Shown piece by piece: positions 34,593-45,528 of a stretch of DNA of 64,000 nucleotides (positions are counted from its first letter, which is position 1; each line of letters begins with the position of its first letter). Source of the stretch: Silene conica (Eukaryota; Streptophyta; Magnoliopsida; Caryophyllales; Caryophyllaceae); contig CM055318.2 in assembly GCA_029255685.2 (NCBI GenBank), positions 27,826,001 to 27,890,000 on the forward strand. The letters run 5' to 3'. Made by a program: the position numbers and the translations under genes. Below the pieces are notes generated by a model that worked only from the letters and a program-made list of their open reading frames with translations, ran no database searches and was not told where the DNA came from.

Positions 34593-35240
34593 CATCAGTG
34601 GCAGAAACAGTGCAACACATCAACCACAGAAAAATAACGCAACAATAGCGACCACACATCACCATACAGCAGTGGCAGCAACGGTGCAGCACAGCATAGC
34701 AGTGAGAACAGACGTTGCAGCATTCAGGCCAGCATTGAAGCAGCAACCGTGCAGTGACGAACAACAATAAAAACCACAATAATAGTGATGTAAAGCAACA
34801 ACAACATTGAATAGAAGTACGTGACAGTAGGCAGCAGTAGTATTACTAGCAGCAGCAGGACAACACAACAATAACATAAAACAACAACAATATAAGCTAC
34901 AATGAAAAGGCAGTAGCCATCAGTACGCAGCAGAGCAGTGAATAGCAGCTCAACACGTAACAACCAGCAGCAGTTTGTGCGACAACCAGGGATTTTTAAG
35001 TGCAGAAGGCGACAAAAATTACCACATATATACCAGTAGCGAACATTAGGACACGGCAGTATGAGGGTAACAACCAGCAGTAGTTCAGACTACCAGAATT
35101 GCAGAAAATGACGCGGCAGACACTACAAAACAGTTGAACACAGAATATCAGAACTTGGCAGTAAACCTCCGTTCCTTGAACATAGAATATCAGAGCACAA
35201 AATGGCAGAATATCACAGCACACAGTACTATATACAACTA
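34593..35240. repeat. CAA/CAG-rich low-complexity region, second block
   Basis: It is similar in composition to 33736-34160, with CAACA, CAGCAG, AACAAT and ACACA words and no fixed unit. No coding content is supported on either strand. Confidence 0.75.
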
Positions 35241-35408
35241 TAATTAAAAAAAACTTAAGAGAAGCATCAGAAGGAGCGATATTTTAATTAAAAAAACACT
35301 GAAAAATTAAGAACTCTACTACTTCATAAATCCAAATGTCAGCTAAAGCCAGCTGCAAAATATAATAAAAAATGAAATAAACAGCACATAAAAATTTGAC
35401 TATGTCTA

Positions 35409-37256
35409 CTAATCTATATCAACATCACGAGGACGTTTTTTTGAATTGGAGTCACTGTTAATCCATATCCCCTCAGTGTGATCATCACGTGCATATAAGC
35501 TTGAGGGATTAACAATATCAATGTCGTCAAACCGCGATAACTGATGATCAAAGCCCTCAAATACAACATCTTCATCACAAGTATCCAGTGCACGCCTACC
35601 CCGTACTGCTAAAACAACCGACCAATTGTTATCCACTGGATCCGTTACATAGAACACTTGCTTTGCTTGAGTGGCTAATATGAAAGGGTCTTCCTTATGA
35701 CCGACTTTATCAAGATTGACCAACGTGAATCCTAATTCATCCTTGCGAATGCCATTGTTACTATCAATCCATTTGCAACCAAATATAGGAATTTGGAATT
35801 CCCTGTAATTCAACTCCCAAATCTCCTCAATAACTCCATAGTAATGCATTTTACCCAAAATTAGATTGTTATCTTTCGAACTAGCAAAGTGCATTGCTTC
35901 TACTTCCACACAAACCCCACTGTTTTGCATTGTACTCATTTCATCTTGCTTAAGAGTATAAAACGTACAACCATTTACGGCATAACCAGTATAAGAAGAG
36001 GCGGAAATATCAGGCCCATAACAAAGTCTTTTTAATCTGGAAGAGACAGCTTCTAGAAATTCTTGCAAGTATTCAATGATTAGACCCTTAAACCAAACTC
36101 TAAAAGTCTTATTATGCTCACTTGCAATCCACTTCTCGCTTTTATTTCGATGCTTATCTCTTAAGAACACCATGTGTTCTTCGATGTATGGTTGTACCTC
36201 ATCATCATTGTGAAGGACATATGTATGTGCAGTATGCCACTTCTCTGTTGCCATATCTTGACAAACATGACCTCTAAGCCCTTTGCCCATCATCCACTCA
36301 CTATGCCGGCTCTTAGGAACCCCAAGTAATTCTGCATTGGATAAGTGAGTATAACAAAAAGAAAGCGCTTCATCAATAATTGCACGCTCAGCAATACACC
36401 CTTCGGGCCGATATCTATTAGAAGTATACGACTTATACACTTTCATCAATCTTTCAAACGGATATTGATACCTCAAATAAACTGGCCCAAGGGATCTAAT
36501 CTCTCTAACCAAGTGTACAGTTAGATGAACCATGATCGTGAAAAAAGAAGGGGGAAAATACATTTCAAATTGGCAAAGAGATGAAACAATCAGTTTTTGC
36601 AAGGAGTCCAACTCTGCGGGATCAATTACTTTGTTGCATATGGCATTGAAAAAAAAACAGAACCTACTTATAGAAAATCGAACCTTTTTAGGTAAAATGG
36701 AACGAATAGCTACAGGTAGTAATTGTTGCATCAATGCATGCGAGTCATGAGACTTTAAACCAGTAAGCTTGAGATCTCGCATTGATACGAGATTGCTTAT
36801 ATTTGAAGAATATCCCTCAGGAACTTTAACACTATGCAAGCACTGACAAAACTCCATTTTCTCCTTTTTTGAGAGCGTATGAGCAGCCGGAGGCAAATAC
36901 GAACGCGCTCCCTTCTCCTGCGGTGCTAACTCAGGCCTAATGTTCATATCCATCATATCCTTCCTAGCCGCCTTGTTGTCCTTGGACTTATTTGGAACAT
37001 TGGGAAGAGTGTTGATGATATTATCACATACATTCTTCTCAATATGCATAACATCTAAGCAGTGTCTTATAGAGAGGTCACACCAATAAGGAAGTTGCTG
37101 AAAAAGGGGACTCATCTTCTTATAACCACGAGACGCCAATTTTGAACCTTTCTTCCCATATGTAATCTGAATATCTTTTACCTTTTCATATACTTCATTC
37201 CCCGTTAATATCTTAGGAGGTGGACGATGTTCGGGTTTCCCATTGAACGCTTTCAT
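35409..37256 (-). pseudogene. TNP2 transposase fragment of element C (N-terminal catalytic part missing)
   Basis: One open frame of 615 residues from ATG 37256 to TAG. It starts at KAFNGKPEHRPPPKILTG, corresponding to about residue 500 of a full TNP2, and contains LPYWCDLSIRHCLDVMHIEKN (the last acidic motif of Transposase_21), a complete DUF4218-like region (GLKSHDSHALMQQLLPVAIR, FPPSFFTIMVHLTVHL, YPFERLMKVYK) and a DUF4216-like region (YYGVIEEIWELNY, FGCKWIDSNNG). The N-terminal domain and most of the catalytic core present in element F are absent. No stop interrupts it. An imperfect tandem copy of the start region (TTTCATACTAAATAACAGAC at 37251 and 37291 on the plus strand) sits at the truncation point. 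Confidence 0.85.
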
Positions 37257-37865
37257 ACTAAATAACAGACAGTAGCAGTATGTATAACTCTTTCATACTA
37301 AATAACAGACTTTCAACTCCGAACTCAGTTTCCAACTTAAATAGAAGTAAATCTAGTTCTAGTACTTGAAAAAGTAAGGGCACCATGGCATAAAGAGGTT
37401 AAATAAATGTAATTCAGAAATAAATCACAAGCATAACAGGGTAACATACCGGAATGATGGATTCCTTAAAGACGGGTTTATAGCAGACTTCGACTAGAGA
37501 AAGTTTTATACTGCAATTGAATTCAAAAGAAGGGATTAACTCGTAATTGAATTATAAAAAATACTAACTATTGTTCGATCAATTATACTGATTTCATTCG
37601 CCAATTACCAAAATTAATCGAGTTCAAAATATGAATTTTCGGAACTAATATATAATAGCAATAAGATTACTGAACATACCTAGATTAATAATGATGAAGG
37701 GGAACGTGGGCAGCAGTGAATTGGAGGCGCGCGGTGGTGAAATAGGGTTGATGGACAGTGCGTGGGTTGCGTAATTTGGAACGAAGAAGAAGTAGTATAG
37801 GCGCGGTGGTGAAGAAGAAGTATTGATGTTTGTAATTTAGGAAATAAACCGCATGAATTTTTAAT
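37257..37865 (-). other. Leader region upstream of the TNP2 fragment in element C
   Basis: About 600 bases between the TNP2 fragment and the right subterminal array. No ORF is supported. A G-rich patch at 37700-37770 on the plus strand could hold the element promoter or an untranslated exon. Confidence 0.4.
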
Positions 37866-38173
37866 AGGAACCTAAGAGGACGGTTATCATGCCAACCGTC
37901 TTCTTTATTATTATAAGAGGACGGTTATAATCCCAACCGTCTTCATTGTATTTATAAGAGGACGGTTCACATACCCAACCGTCTTCTTTTTAAATAAGAG
38001 GACGGTTTAATTGACCAACCGTCCTCATTACGTTTATAAAGATGATGCTTTTTTTGTTAACCGTCCTATTTATAATACCACTAATGGCGCCAATTTTATT
38101 TGCTTGATAGAGGACGGTCTCCTCCCCAACCGTCCTCTAAAAGGCGTCCTCTTATCCTAGATTTGTAGTAGTG
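37866..38173. repeat. Right subterminal palindrome array and terminal repeat of CACTA element C
   Basis: GAGGACGGTT recurs at 37876, 37917, 37958 and 37998 (spacing 41, 41, 40), each with a facing AACCGTC partner. Further half-sites lie at 38060 and 38110-38143. The end reads TTTGTAGTAGTG, the complement of the CACTACTACAAA terminal repeat. Confidence 0.9.
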
Positions 38174-38176
38174 CAT
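38174..38176. other. Target site duplication of CACTA element C, right copy
   Basis: CAT, matching 27298-27300. Confidence 0.85.
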
Positions 38177-38640
38177 GCTCGAGGGGCCTGTTTCAGCCCG
38201 TAGAGAGCTTTGTCCAATCTGTACACATGATCCTTGAGTTTGCTGTCAGGAAATCAAGGAGGTTGTTCGACATAGACTTCCTCCTGAAGATATCTGTTAA
38301 GGAATGCAGTTTTAACATCCATCTGAAATAGTTTCTTTCCTTTATGTGCAGCAAATGCTATAAGAAAGCGAATCGCTTCAAGGCGAGTAACTGGAGCGAA
38401 GGTTTCGTCATAATCGATCGCTTCTTGCTGATTGTATCCTTGAACAACTAGTCTTTCATTGTTACGTACGATGACTCCAGAGTCATCTAATTTATTTCTG
38501 AATACCCATCTTGTTCCAATTACTGATCTATCTTTTGGACGAGGAACGAGATGCCATACTTTATTTCTTTCGAACTGTTGAAGTTCTTCTTGCATGGCGA
38601 CTATCCAGTCAGGTTCTGCAAGAGCCTCTTTTATATTGGT
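38177..38640 (-). pseudogene. Sirevirus B reverse transcriptase, N-terminal part
   Basis: In 38595-38254: [55 protein letters not shown] and the first catalytic Asp in [11 protein letters not shown]. The frame is broken by a stop near 38252. The conserved YGLKQAPRAW motif follows and is cut by CACTA element C after the Trp region. The second half of the enzyme is at 26244-27297. Confidence 0.85.
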
Positions 38641-40073
38641 AGGTTCGATTGTGGAGAGAAAGGAGTAGAAGGAGCAGAAGTTGTTTAAGCTTCTTCGAGT
38701 TTGGACTCCTTCTGTAAGGCTTCCTATGATATTATCCAGAGGGTACGGTGAGAGCCTTTATATCTCCAGTTTCTTGATTGATTGTTTTCAGTGCTACTAC
38801 TCGTCTCGGGATTTTGACTTGTTCCCCCTGAATCCAAACCAGGGTTTATAGGATTGTCAGGTATAACTATGACCTCTTCCCTTTGGTTTTGACCCAAAGC
38901 AGTAGCTTCATTAGCTACAATTCTGGGTTCCAAGTCATTGGTTTTAGAGTTATCTACAGTATCATCAACTGTAGTTTCATCTCTCGCACCGTTTCCTCCC
39001 AAGTTAAGTTTATCGTTGATTCCTTGAATTGCTCCTTCATCATCATTTTCTATTTCTGGAGGATCTTCCCTTGACAAACGAAAATCTGGTTCGTCTAGGT
39101 TTTCCTCTTCGTCCTGTAAGGGCTTGTCGAAGGCATTATTCTCATCAAAGATAACATGTATACTCTCTTCTATGCATAAGGTACGTTTATTAAAAAGTTT
39201 ATAGGCTTTACTATGATCGGAATATCCTATGAAAATTGCCTCATCACTTCTAGGGTCAAATTTGCTTAAACGATTTTTACCATTGTAATGAACGAAACAT
39301 TTACTCCCAAAACATCTTAGATGTGATATATTAGGTTTACGACCACGTAAAAGTTCATAAGGTGTCTTTTTGAGGATAGGCCTAAACATAGCACGATTAT
39401 GAATATAGCAAGCTGTACTAATAGCCTCAGCCCAAAAGTTTCTAGGTAGGCCACTACAAAGAAGCATTGTTCTAGCCATGTCTTCTAGGGTTCTGTTCAT
39501 GCGTTCTACTACTCCGTTCTGTTTTGGTGTTCTAGGTGCAGAGAAGTTATGTCCAACACCGTTGGTTTTACAGAACTCAATAAAAGCATGGTTGTCAAAT
39601 TCAGTTACATGGTCAGTTCAAATAGTTACTAGATTAAATTTTAATTTGTTTTGGACAAGTTTCATGACACTAGCAAATTCATCAAATGTTTCATCTTTAG
39701 AATGAAGAAAGATTGGCCAAACAAATCTAGAATAATCATCAACTAGAACGAAAACATACTTGGAATCTCCTCTACTTCTTACCTTCATAGGGCCACATAG
39801 ATCCATATGTACCAGTTCAAGAGCTTGGTTAGTACTTACTATTCTTTTTGGTTTGAAGGATGATCTGACGTGTTTACATCGCGCACATGTATCGCACATC
39901 TTTTCTTGATCAAATTTGATCTTGGGAAGACCTTCGACCAAGTCCCATCTCTTCAATTTGCTAAGAATAGGAGAGCTAATATAACCAAACCTCTTATGCC
40001 AGAGACATGGATCATCTAATGTAACTTTCATGCATGAGAGAGAGTCAGCAGGTACAATATTTAAATCAATCAT
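38641..40073 (-). pseudogene. Sirevirus B integrase
   Basis: In 40073-39618: the HHCC zinc region (LWHKRFGYISSPILSKL, CDTCARCKHVRSSF), then LVHMDLCGPMKVRSRGDSKY and VDDYSRFVWPIFL of the catalytic core. A stop near 39618 separates it from 39500-38724, which carries MNRTLEDMARTMLLCSGLP, FWAEAISTACYIHNR and the C-terminal FGSKCFVHYNGKNRLSKFD...AIFIGYSDHSKAYKLFN. The catalytic D, D, E positions appear to be present. At least one nonsense change and one frameshift make it non-functional. Confidence 0.85.
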
Positions 40074-40440
40074 ATAAACACTTTGTCTTTCTATGACCTT
40101 CGAGTATTACCTTACTTGTACCTTCCATAATTATACGACAAATATCTGCATGAAAAACAACTTTGTTTCCTTTGTCGCATAACTGGGATATACTAATTAA
40201 ATTATGCTTGAGGCCTCTTACCAGATATACATCGCTAATAGTATGAGATGATGAGATGCCTATCTTTCCGACACGTATTACCTTTCCCTTTTTATTGTCT
40301 CCGAAGGTGACCTTTCCTCCGTCAAATGGCTTTAAGGTTGTGAATAGGTTGGCGTCGTCTGTCATGTGTCGGGAGCATCCACTGTCGAGGTACCATAGGT
40401 TATTCTCTTTAGCAATTATCTGAACAAAATAATTTAAAGA
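40066..40440 (-). pseudogene. Sirevirus B aspartic protease region
   Basis: The catalytic motif WYLDSGCSRHMT lies around 40360-40395 and is followed by KVTFGDNKKGKVIRVGKIG, LVRGLKHNLISISQLCDKGN and CRIIMEG, the standard copia protease to pre-integrase arrangement. Confidence 0.8.
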
Positions 40441-42740
40441 CAGGTTTTAGGTACCCAAGCATACTTGGGTCCTTTAGAGTTAGTGACAATAAAAACATCT
40501 TCTTTCTTAACCCAGACTTGTCTCACTAAAAGTCTCTTGGATTTGTGGTAGTTAGATTTTGTCGAATTAGTGTAGGTCTGAGAGTTTTGTTTCTTATAGG
40601 ATGTATCTTTAGGAATTTGGGTGGTTCTATTTTTCTTTTCTGCGTAATTGAAAGACATGTCATAGAACCATCTATGGTCATTATTCCTTTCCTCAACTTT
40701 TTCATTACTTTCCTCACTATCAATGATAGAAATAGAATCATTTGGTATACCTAGAGATTTTACAAATTTGACTCCAGTTTTAAAGTCGAGTGCGTGTTTT
40801 ACACAATTTTCTCGTAGGTGTCTAGTATGACCACAGTAAGTACAAATTAAATATTCAGGCAAGTCTACATACTTTCTTTTTCTAAAGTCACGGTCAGTAG
40901 GTTTTTGTTGACATTTAGACTAGTCTCTCCTGCCATAGCACTCATGGCCTAGACCCATCTTCATGTTGTTGTCAGATTGTTCAGTTAGGAAGTTTAATAC
41001 GTTAGTACTTCCTTCCCATTTCTCGTGAACCTTATGAGCATGAAGAAGTTCTTTTAAAGAATCTATTTCTTTTAAGCAGGAGAAATGGTCAACGTTGTTA
41101 GATTTTTTTTAAGTCTTGAATATCCTTATTAAAATTGAACACAATTTGCGCATGTTCCTTTTTAATTTTGGTTAAGTTGAATTCCAGATCCATGATTTTT
41201 TGTTCGAGGATTTCAACTTCTTCTTGATGAGTTTCATCTACAATTACTGGTGTAGGTTTACTCTTTAGAAGTTCATTAGACCTTTTTAGATCTGAGGTTA
41301 TAGCTTCATTGGCTATAATCTTAGATTCAAGCTCTTTAATGTTGAGTTTTAATTTTGAGATTACAGCTTCATTGGCTGTAACTTTAGACTCAAGCATTTT
41401 CTTCTCAGACATTACTGTTTCCAATTTAACATTTGAGTCAATGTTAACTTTGGATTTCAGTTTCTTAGCTTTGGCCTTTAAGAGTTGATTTTCCTCTGCA
41501 ATGTCAAGGATTTGTTCCTTCAACTCGTCCAATTCAAGACTTTGTTCGTGACATTGATCTAGGGTTTGTTCAAAATATTTAATTAAAGAAGATTTAGATA
41601 AATTTTTAACTTGACTCTTAAGCTGTAAAAAATTTACCTCTTGGTCTTCATCTTCTGAATCAGATTCTCCGTAGAGGCAAAATTGTGATGATTCATGATC
41701 GTCGGAAATTAGATCCAGACTGATATTGTTTAGGCACAGGTTAGCAACTTCTTCTTCCTCTGAGTCTTCGTCATCTTCAGAATCTAATTCTCCCCAGCAA
41801 GATGCGAGCATAACCTTCTTGAATTCAGTCTTGGTCTTATCTCGTTTGGATTTGTCTTTGATTTTGTCCCAGCTTGGAGAATCTTTGATCATATGGCCTT
41901 GATCACCACATTTGAAGCAACCTCGTTTAAAGAAGGTTTTCTTAAAGTCATTATTTTTCTTGTCATTGGTTTTATTGTAGGATTTGGTAAATCTCCCTTT
42001 GAAGACTGCCCTTTTAAAGCGTCTTGCGAATATAACTGTTTCATCTTCCATTTCAGGTTCGCATTCTTCACTTGTAGATGTTTGTAAGGCAACGTTTTTG
42101 CCTTTAGGATGATCATCATCATCATTGTTTAGCATGATCTCATGAGCCATTAGAGATCCAATAACTTCTTGATAAGTCATGGCCGAGAGATCACGAGCTT
42201 CTTCAATTGCAGTGACTTTAGGTTGCCACTTTTTGGTAAGGCTTCTAAGGACTTTTCTGACTATGTCCTCAGAATCATACTTCCTACCAAGGTTCCGTAG
42301 TTCATTTAGTATGCAAGAGAATCGTGCAGACATGCTATCAATCGATTCATTCTTTTCCATAGTGAAAAGTTCATATCGTTGAATAAGCAAGTCTATGCGA
42401 TGTTTCTTGACTGCGGAAGTACCTTCGTAGGCAAGTTCTAGGCCATCCCATATTTCTTTATCTGAATTACAAGAAGAGAAGCGATCAAATTCAGAAGTAA
42501 TCATACCGTTTTGAAGTAGACTCATGGCTTTTGAATTTTTCTCAGCAATCTTGTAATCTGCTTCCACATAATCACTTTCTGATTTCTCGTATGTTGTTCC
42601 ATTTGCAGAGGCGACCAAGATCTTCTTTGGTCAAGTTTGAATTATCTTCCAGCATTCCCAGTCACATCCTTTGACGTAGTGGGTCATCATGTTCTTCCAC
42701 AAGCTAAAGTTTTAGAATCCATTAAAATCAATACAAGGAT
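40434..42740 (-). pseudogene. Sirevirus B gag, long form with two zinc knuckles
   Basis: The main frame 42618-41098 (506 residues) carries the UBN2 capsid signature (LLQNGMITSEFDRFSSCNSD, IWDGLELAYEGTSAVKKHRI, SMSARFSCILNELRNLG, KVLRSLTKKWQPKVTAIEEA), a knuckle CFKCGDQGHMIKDS in which the fourth ligand is Ser instead of Cys, an acidic patch and a long Lys/Glu-rich coiled-coil region. Upstream, MMTHYVKGCDWECWKIIQT precedes a TGA that separates it from the main frame. Downstream, after a frame break at 41098 and a TAG near 40919, a second knuckle CTYCGHTRHLRENC is intact (about 40800-40840). The size and coiled coil fit Sirevirus gag. Confidence 0.85.
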
Positions 42741-42773
42741 CAATCTCAAGCTATAAAGCTTTCAAGAGCACGA

Positions 42774-42788
42774 GGCTCTGATACCAAT
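42774..42788 (-). promoter_or_regulatory. Primer binding site of Sirevirus B
   Basis: TTGGTATCAGAGC on the minus strand follows the LTR end GACTCTTCA almost directly. It matches the 3' end of initiator tRNA-Met. Confidence 0.85.
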
Positions 42789-44271
42789 TGAAGAGTCTAT
42801 TGACCTAGATATACTCAAGAAGGGGGGGGGGGGGGTTGAATTGATTATGCCAACTTTTTCGATTCTTCTTCGATGTATGTTGATGGAGCATGATAGTAGC
42901 AAGTAACGAGTAAGCACGATAAAGTAAAAGGAGACACGATCTTTTGAAGTGGTTCAGTTTCACAAATCGAAACCAACGTCCACTATTCTCGATTAATAAA
43001 ATTAGTACCTTCTCCGGATTACAATTTTATCAACCCAACTCGTACAACTTTGATGTTAGTTGTAACTCAATCTAGATACCGTAAAATACCTAGCTATGTC
43101 AAGTACCGTGAAAGCTTGACTACAATGAGTACCGCTAAATACTCGAATCTATCTTAAATATTTAAGATGAAATCTTCAACAACCTCTTGTGTTCAACGAT
43201 CTTAAACGTATGAGAATAATCTTCAAAGCTTGTAGTCTTTATTACGAGATCTGACAATGATTGGCACGGAAAACGAAACGCACGTGAGGTATCGTTCGTT
43301 GCTTTCTTGTTATGCGTGAGGCGTGTATCTTGTTAATTTTGAACGTGTGATATAGTGTCCCTTATATAGTAATTTAGATCTAGGTTGAATCCTAGATAGT
43401 TTAGGAATATTACTTTATCTAGAATTCTTATTTCTAGGTAATATTCTAAAACTAATCTTATTTGAATTAGGAAAGACTTTATTAAGATATTAATAAATTA
43501 AAACATAAGATTGTATTACCAAAACCTGTTTGATTTAGGAAACAACTTATACCATAAAATATAATATCCTACTTTAAATCAATTCCTAATTTTTGTCAAA
43601 ATATATCTTTAACCAAATCCTAGTTAATCTTTAAGTAAATTAAATAAACACATATTATTTATTTAATTAAAGCATAAAGATAATGTAAAACGTGTTAGTA
43701 GTCGTGTGATGCACGCTTCCCAATGACACGCTTTTCAAAACACGTTTCTCGAGACATACTTTCGGGACACGTTTCTCTAGGAATTCGGATTTTGACAATA
43801 ATGCTTTAGAATAAAATTCTTTAGTATATTAGAATAAATAATTATCTCATAGGATAAATATTTTAATCCTTTTTAACCAAAGAATATCTTTATTCTAAAA
43901 ACCGTTTTAAGATTACTAAATTAATATATGACAATATAACAATGATACGCATATATTTTTACACTTTTATTTATTCCACGCAAATCTCATTTCTTCAACA
44001 GTTATAGATACGACCTATAACTTAAGAACTCTTTGATGTCGTAATAAGACTTTTATCTTGTAAGTCTTCAAAAAGACTTGGCACGAGCTTGATCTTTTTC
44101 TTCAATCTACGATTGTATCTATACTTTGCTAGACTACGATATTCGCTCTATAATTAACTGTACACTTAAACGCGCGATTACACGCATATGTATATAAAAC
44201 ATAATCATTTAGACTTGTCATTATTAAAACATAAAACAATATATTACACATATAGAATATATTACTCAACA
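42789..44271 (-). repeat. 5' LTR of Sirevirus B
   Basis: It is colinear with 21950-23430 and ends TG...CA, 1483 bases. A 14-base G run on the plus strand at about 42822-42835 corresponds to the interrupted G run of the other LTR. A TATA box on the minus strand (TATATAAGG) lies at 43360-43368. Confidence 0.9.
43360..43368 (-). promoter_or_regulatory. TATA box in the 5' LTR of Sirevirus B
   Basis: TATATAAGG on the minus strand, about 570 bases from the primer site. It is conserved in the other LTR at 22514-22522. Confidence 0.6.
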
Positions 44272-44276
44272 CCTGT
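44272..44276. other. Target site duplication of Sirevirus B, right copy
   Basis: CCTGT, matching 21945-21949. Confidence 0.9.
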
Positions 44277-44443
44277 AAAAACAGTATATATGAGCCCAAA
44301 CTTGCGCACAATCCCAAAGTACTAAGTCTAAAAGTTCCAAAAACTAAACACAAAGCAAAATTGTCTAAGTTTAAAACAAACAAGGAACAGCAAAAGTAAA
44401 AAAAAAACAGAAAATAGTCTTGAAAATGAGCAACAAGAAGAAG

Positions 44444-45474
44444 TTATCCGCGAAGGATGCGGAATTTCTTTGACCACGGGTTCTGACTACAAGCTACTCC
44501 TTCAGCTATGGTGATCTGGGTACATGAGCTCCTCTCGACTATGTAGATGGATGGGTCATCATCCACTGCTCTAGCCCTCCACGTTCCGGGGTCGTCAACT
44601 CCCAAGTCATGGGCTGACACCTTCCTCGGTTTCTTCTTCCTCGGGCTCTTCTCTTCAGCCATAGGATCACTCAATTGAGTGATCTCGTTCTCCACATCAT
44701 TTGATCGAGTAAGTGGTACTACTTGATCGAGAACACTTCCTTTGCTGCCGACTGTAGACTTCGTCCCATGTATTACAACCTTTAGAGCATCCAATTCAGC
44801 TTTCTGAGCAAGAGATTCACCTGCACATGTCTCAAAACATATCAAAGCCTCCGAAGGATCCTTTATAGAGGATCCTTGTGCAGAACATTCACTAATATTA
44901 TCTAAAACATCAGAAATGTCAGCAAATGAATCATGCACATAATAAGACTCGTCATCAGAAGGTTCAATCAATTCAGAAACATACTCCTCACTAATACCCA
45001 CAAAATAGGTTCGTCAGTGAAAGGATGAAATTCTAACTCATCAGCTGCGTCCAAGTCAGCATCATCAACAGGAAGGGAAATGGAGTCAAGTAACCTATCA
45101 TACTCATCCTCATCAAGAATGAGCGAATCTTCTATAACGGGGGTGATAAGATTACTCTCAACAGAAAGATTTAGGTTCCTGATGTCAACTCTCTCATCCC
45201 TCTCTGTTTCTCCACTGGTTTGGATTAGGTGTTTAAGAAGCTCCCATTGCTCCTCATAGGGTAGGTCAAGAAAGTCCCATCCACAACTTCCCTCAATTTT
45301 GATCAAGGTCTTACCAGTGACTCCATCGTAAATGATACGACAAACCTCCCTAATACTAACAGGATAGTCAAACTGAGAAAAGAAAGAGGTTAATCTATTA
45401 CAATAGATATGCAACGGTTCATGCTCTAATTGTGGAAAAGGGGAGATGGTCATAACGGCAAAAGAAAAAGACAA
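44444..45474 (-). pseudogene. Gag-like ORF of element A, one frameshift
   Basis: Two overlapping minus-strand frames, 45474-44968 and 45001-44444, join by a one-base shift around 44990-45005. The N-terminal part (SPFPQLEHEPLHIYCNRLTS, then VCRIIYDGV, CGWDFLDLPYEEQWELLKHL) matches the plant gypsy gag pattern. The C-terminal part is acidic, then basic (KSPRKKKPRKVS), and ends AEGVACSQNPWSKKFRILRG. No zinc knuckle is present. It starts about 50 bases inside the primer site, as expected for gag. It may supply capsid or packaging function for a pol-less element, or be a relic. Confidence 0.6.
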
Positions 45475-45505
45475 AAAACTAAAAACAACTAACGCTAGCG
45501 CTAAC

Positions 45506-45523
45506 TCCCCGGCAACGACGCCA
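45506..45523 (-). promoter_or_regulatory. tRNA-Asp primer binding site of element A
   Basis: TGGCGTCGTTGCCGGGGA on the minus strand, five bases inside the LTR end. It matches the usual Athila/Tat tRNA-Asp primer site (TGGCGCCGTTGCCGGGGA) with one difference. Confidence 0.85.
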
Positions 45524-45528
45524 AAATT

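Larger units (their letters stand above)
27301..38173 (-). mobile_element. CACTA transposon C (complete, 10.9 kb) carrying captured sequences
   Basis: Terminal repeats: CATTACTACAAA on the left and CACTACTACAAA as the complement of the right end (one mismatch in the first 12 bases). Both are followed by arrays of GAGGACGGTT palindromes and flanked by CAT. The transposon genes run on the minus strand: a TNP2 fragment (37256-35409) then a TNPA-ULP1 gene (31821-28109). Between them (about 31900-35230) lie plus-strand LINE pieces, host-gene pieces and CAA/CAG-rich low-complexity DNA. It was inserted into the reverse transcriptase gene of Sirevirus B. With its transposase core missing it would need TNP2 supplied by another element. 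Confidence 0.92.
21950..44271 (-). mobile_element. Sirevirus-type Ty1/copia element B (complete, split by CACTA element C)
   Basis: Two LTRs of 1481 and 1483 bases, a perfect 5-bp target duplication (CCTGT), a tRNA-Met primer site, gag-protease-integrase-reverse transcriptase-RNase H order on the minus strand and an extra ORF between pol and the 3' LTR define a Sirevirus. Further Sirevirus signs are a long gag with a coiled-coil region and more than one zinc knuckle, and several GGGGGA polypurine motifs before the 3' LTR. Without CACTA element C (10.9 kb) it is about 11.4 kb. Stops and frameshifts in every coding region make it defective. Confidence 0.9.

Noticed and set aside
33649..35223. 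Several Cys/Leu/Val-rich minus-strand ORFs that could be small secreted proteins
   Set aside because: They only reflect CAA/CAG/GTA-rich low-complexity DNA; no signal peptide with a conserved Cys pattern and no start context stands out.
45506..45523. tRNA gene fragment
   Set aside because: The match to the tRNA 3' end is only 18 bases beside an LTR end, so it is a primer binding site. The same holds at 12750, 42774, 48349 and 51493.
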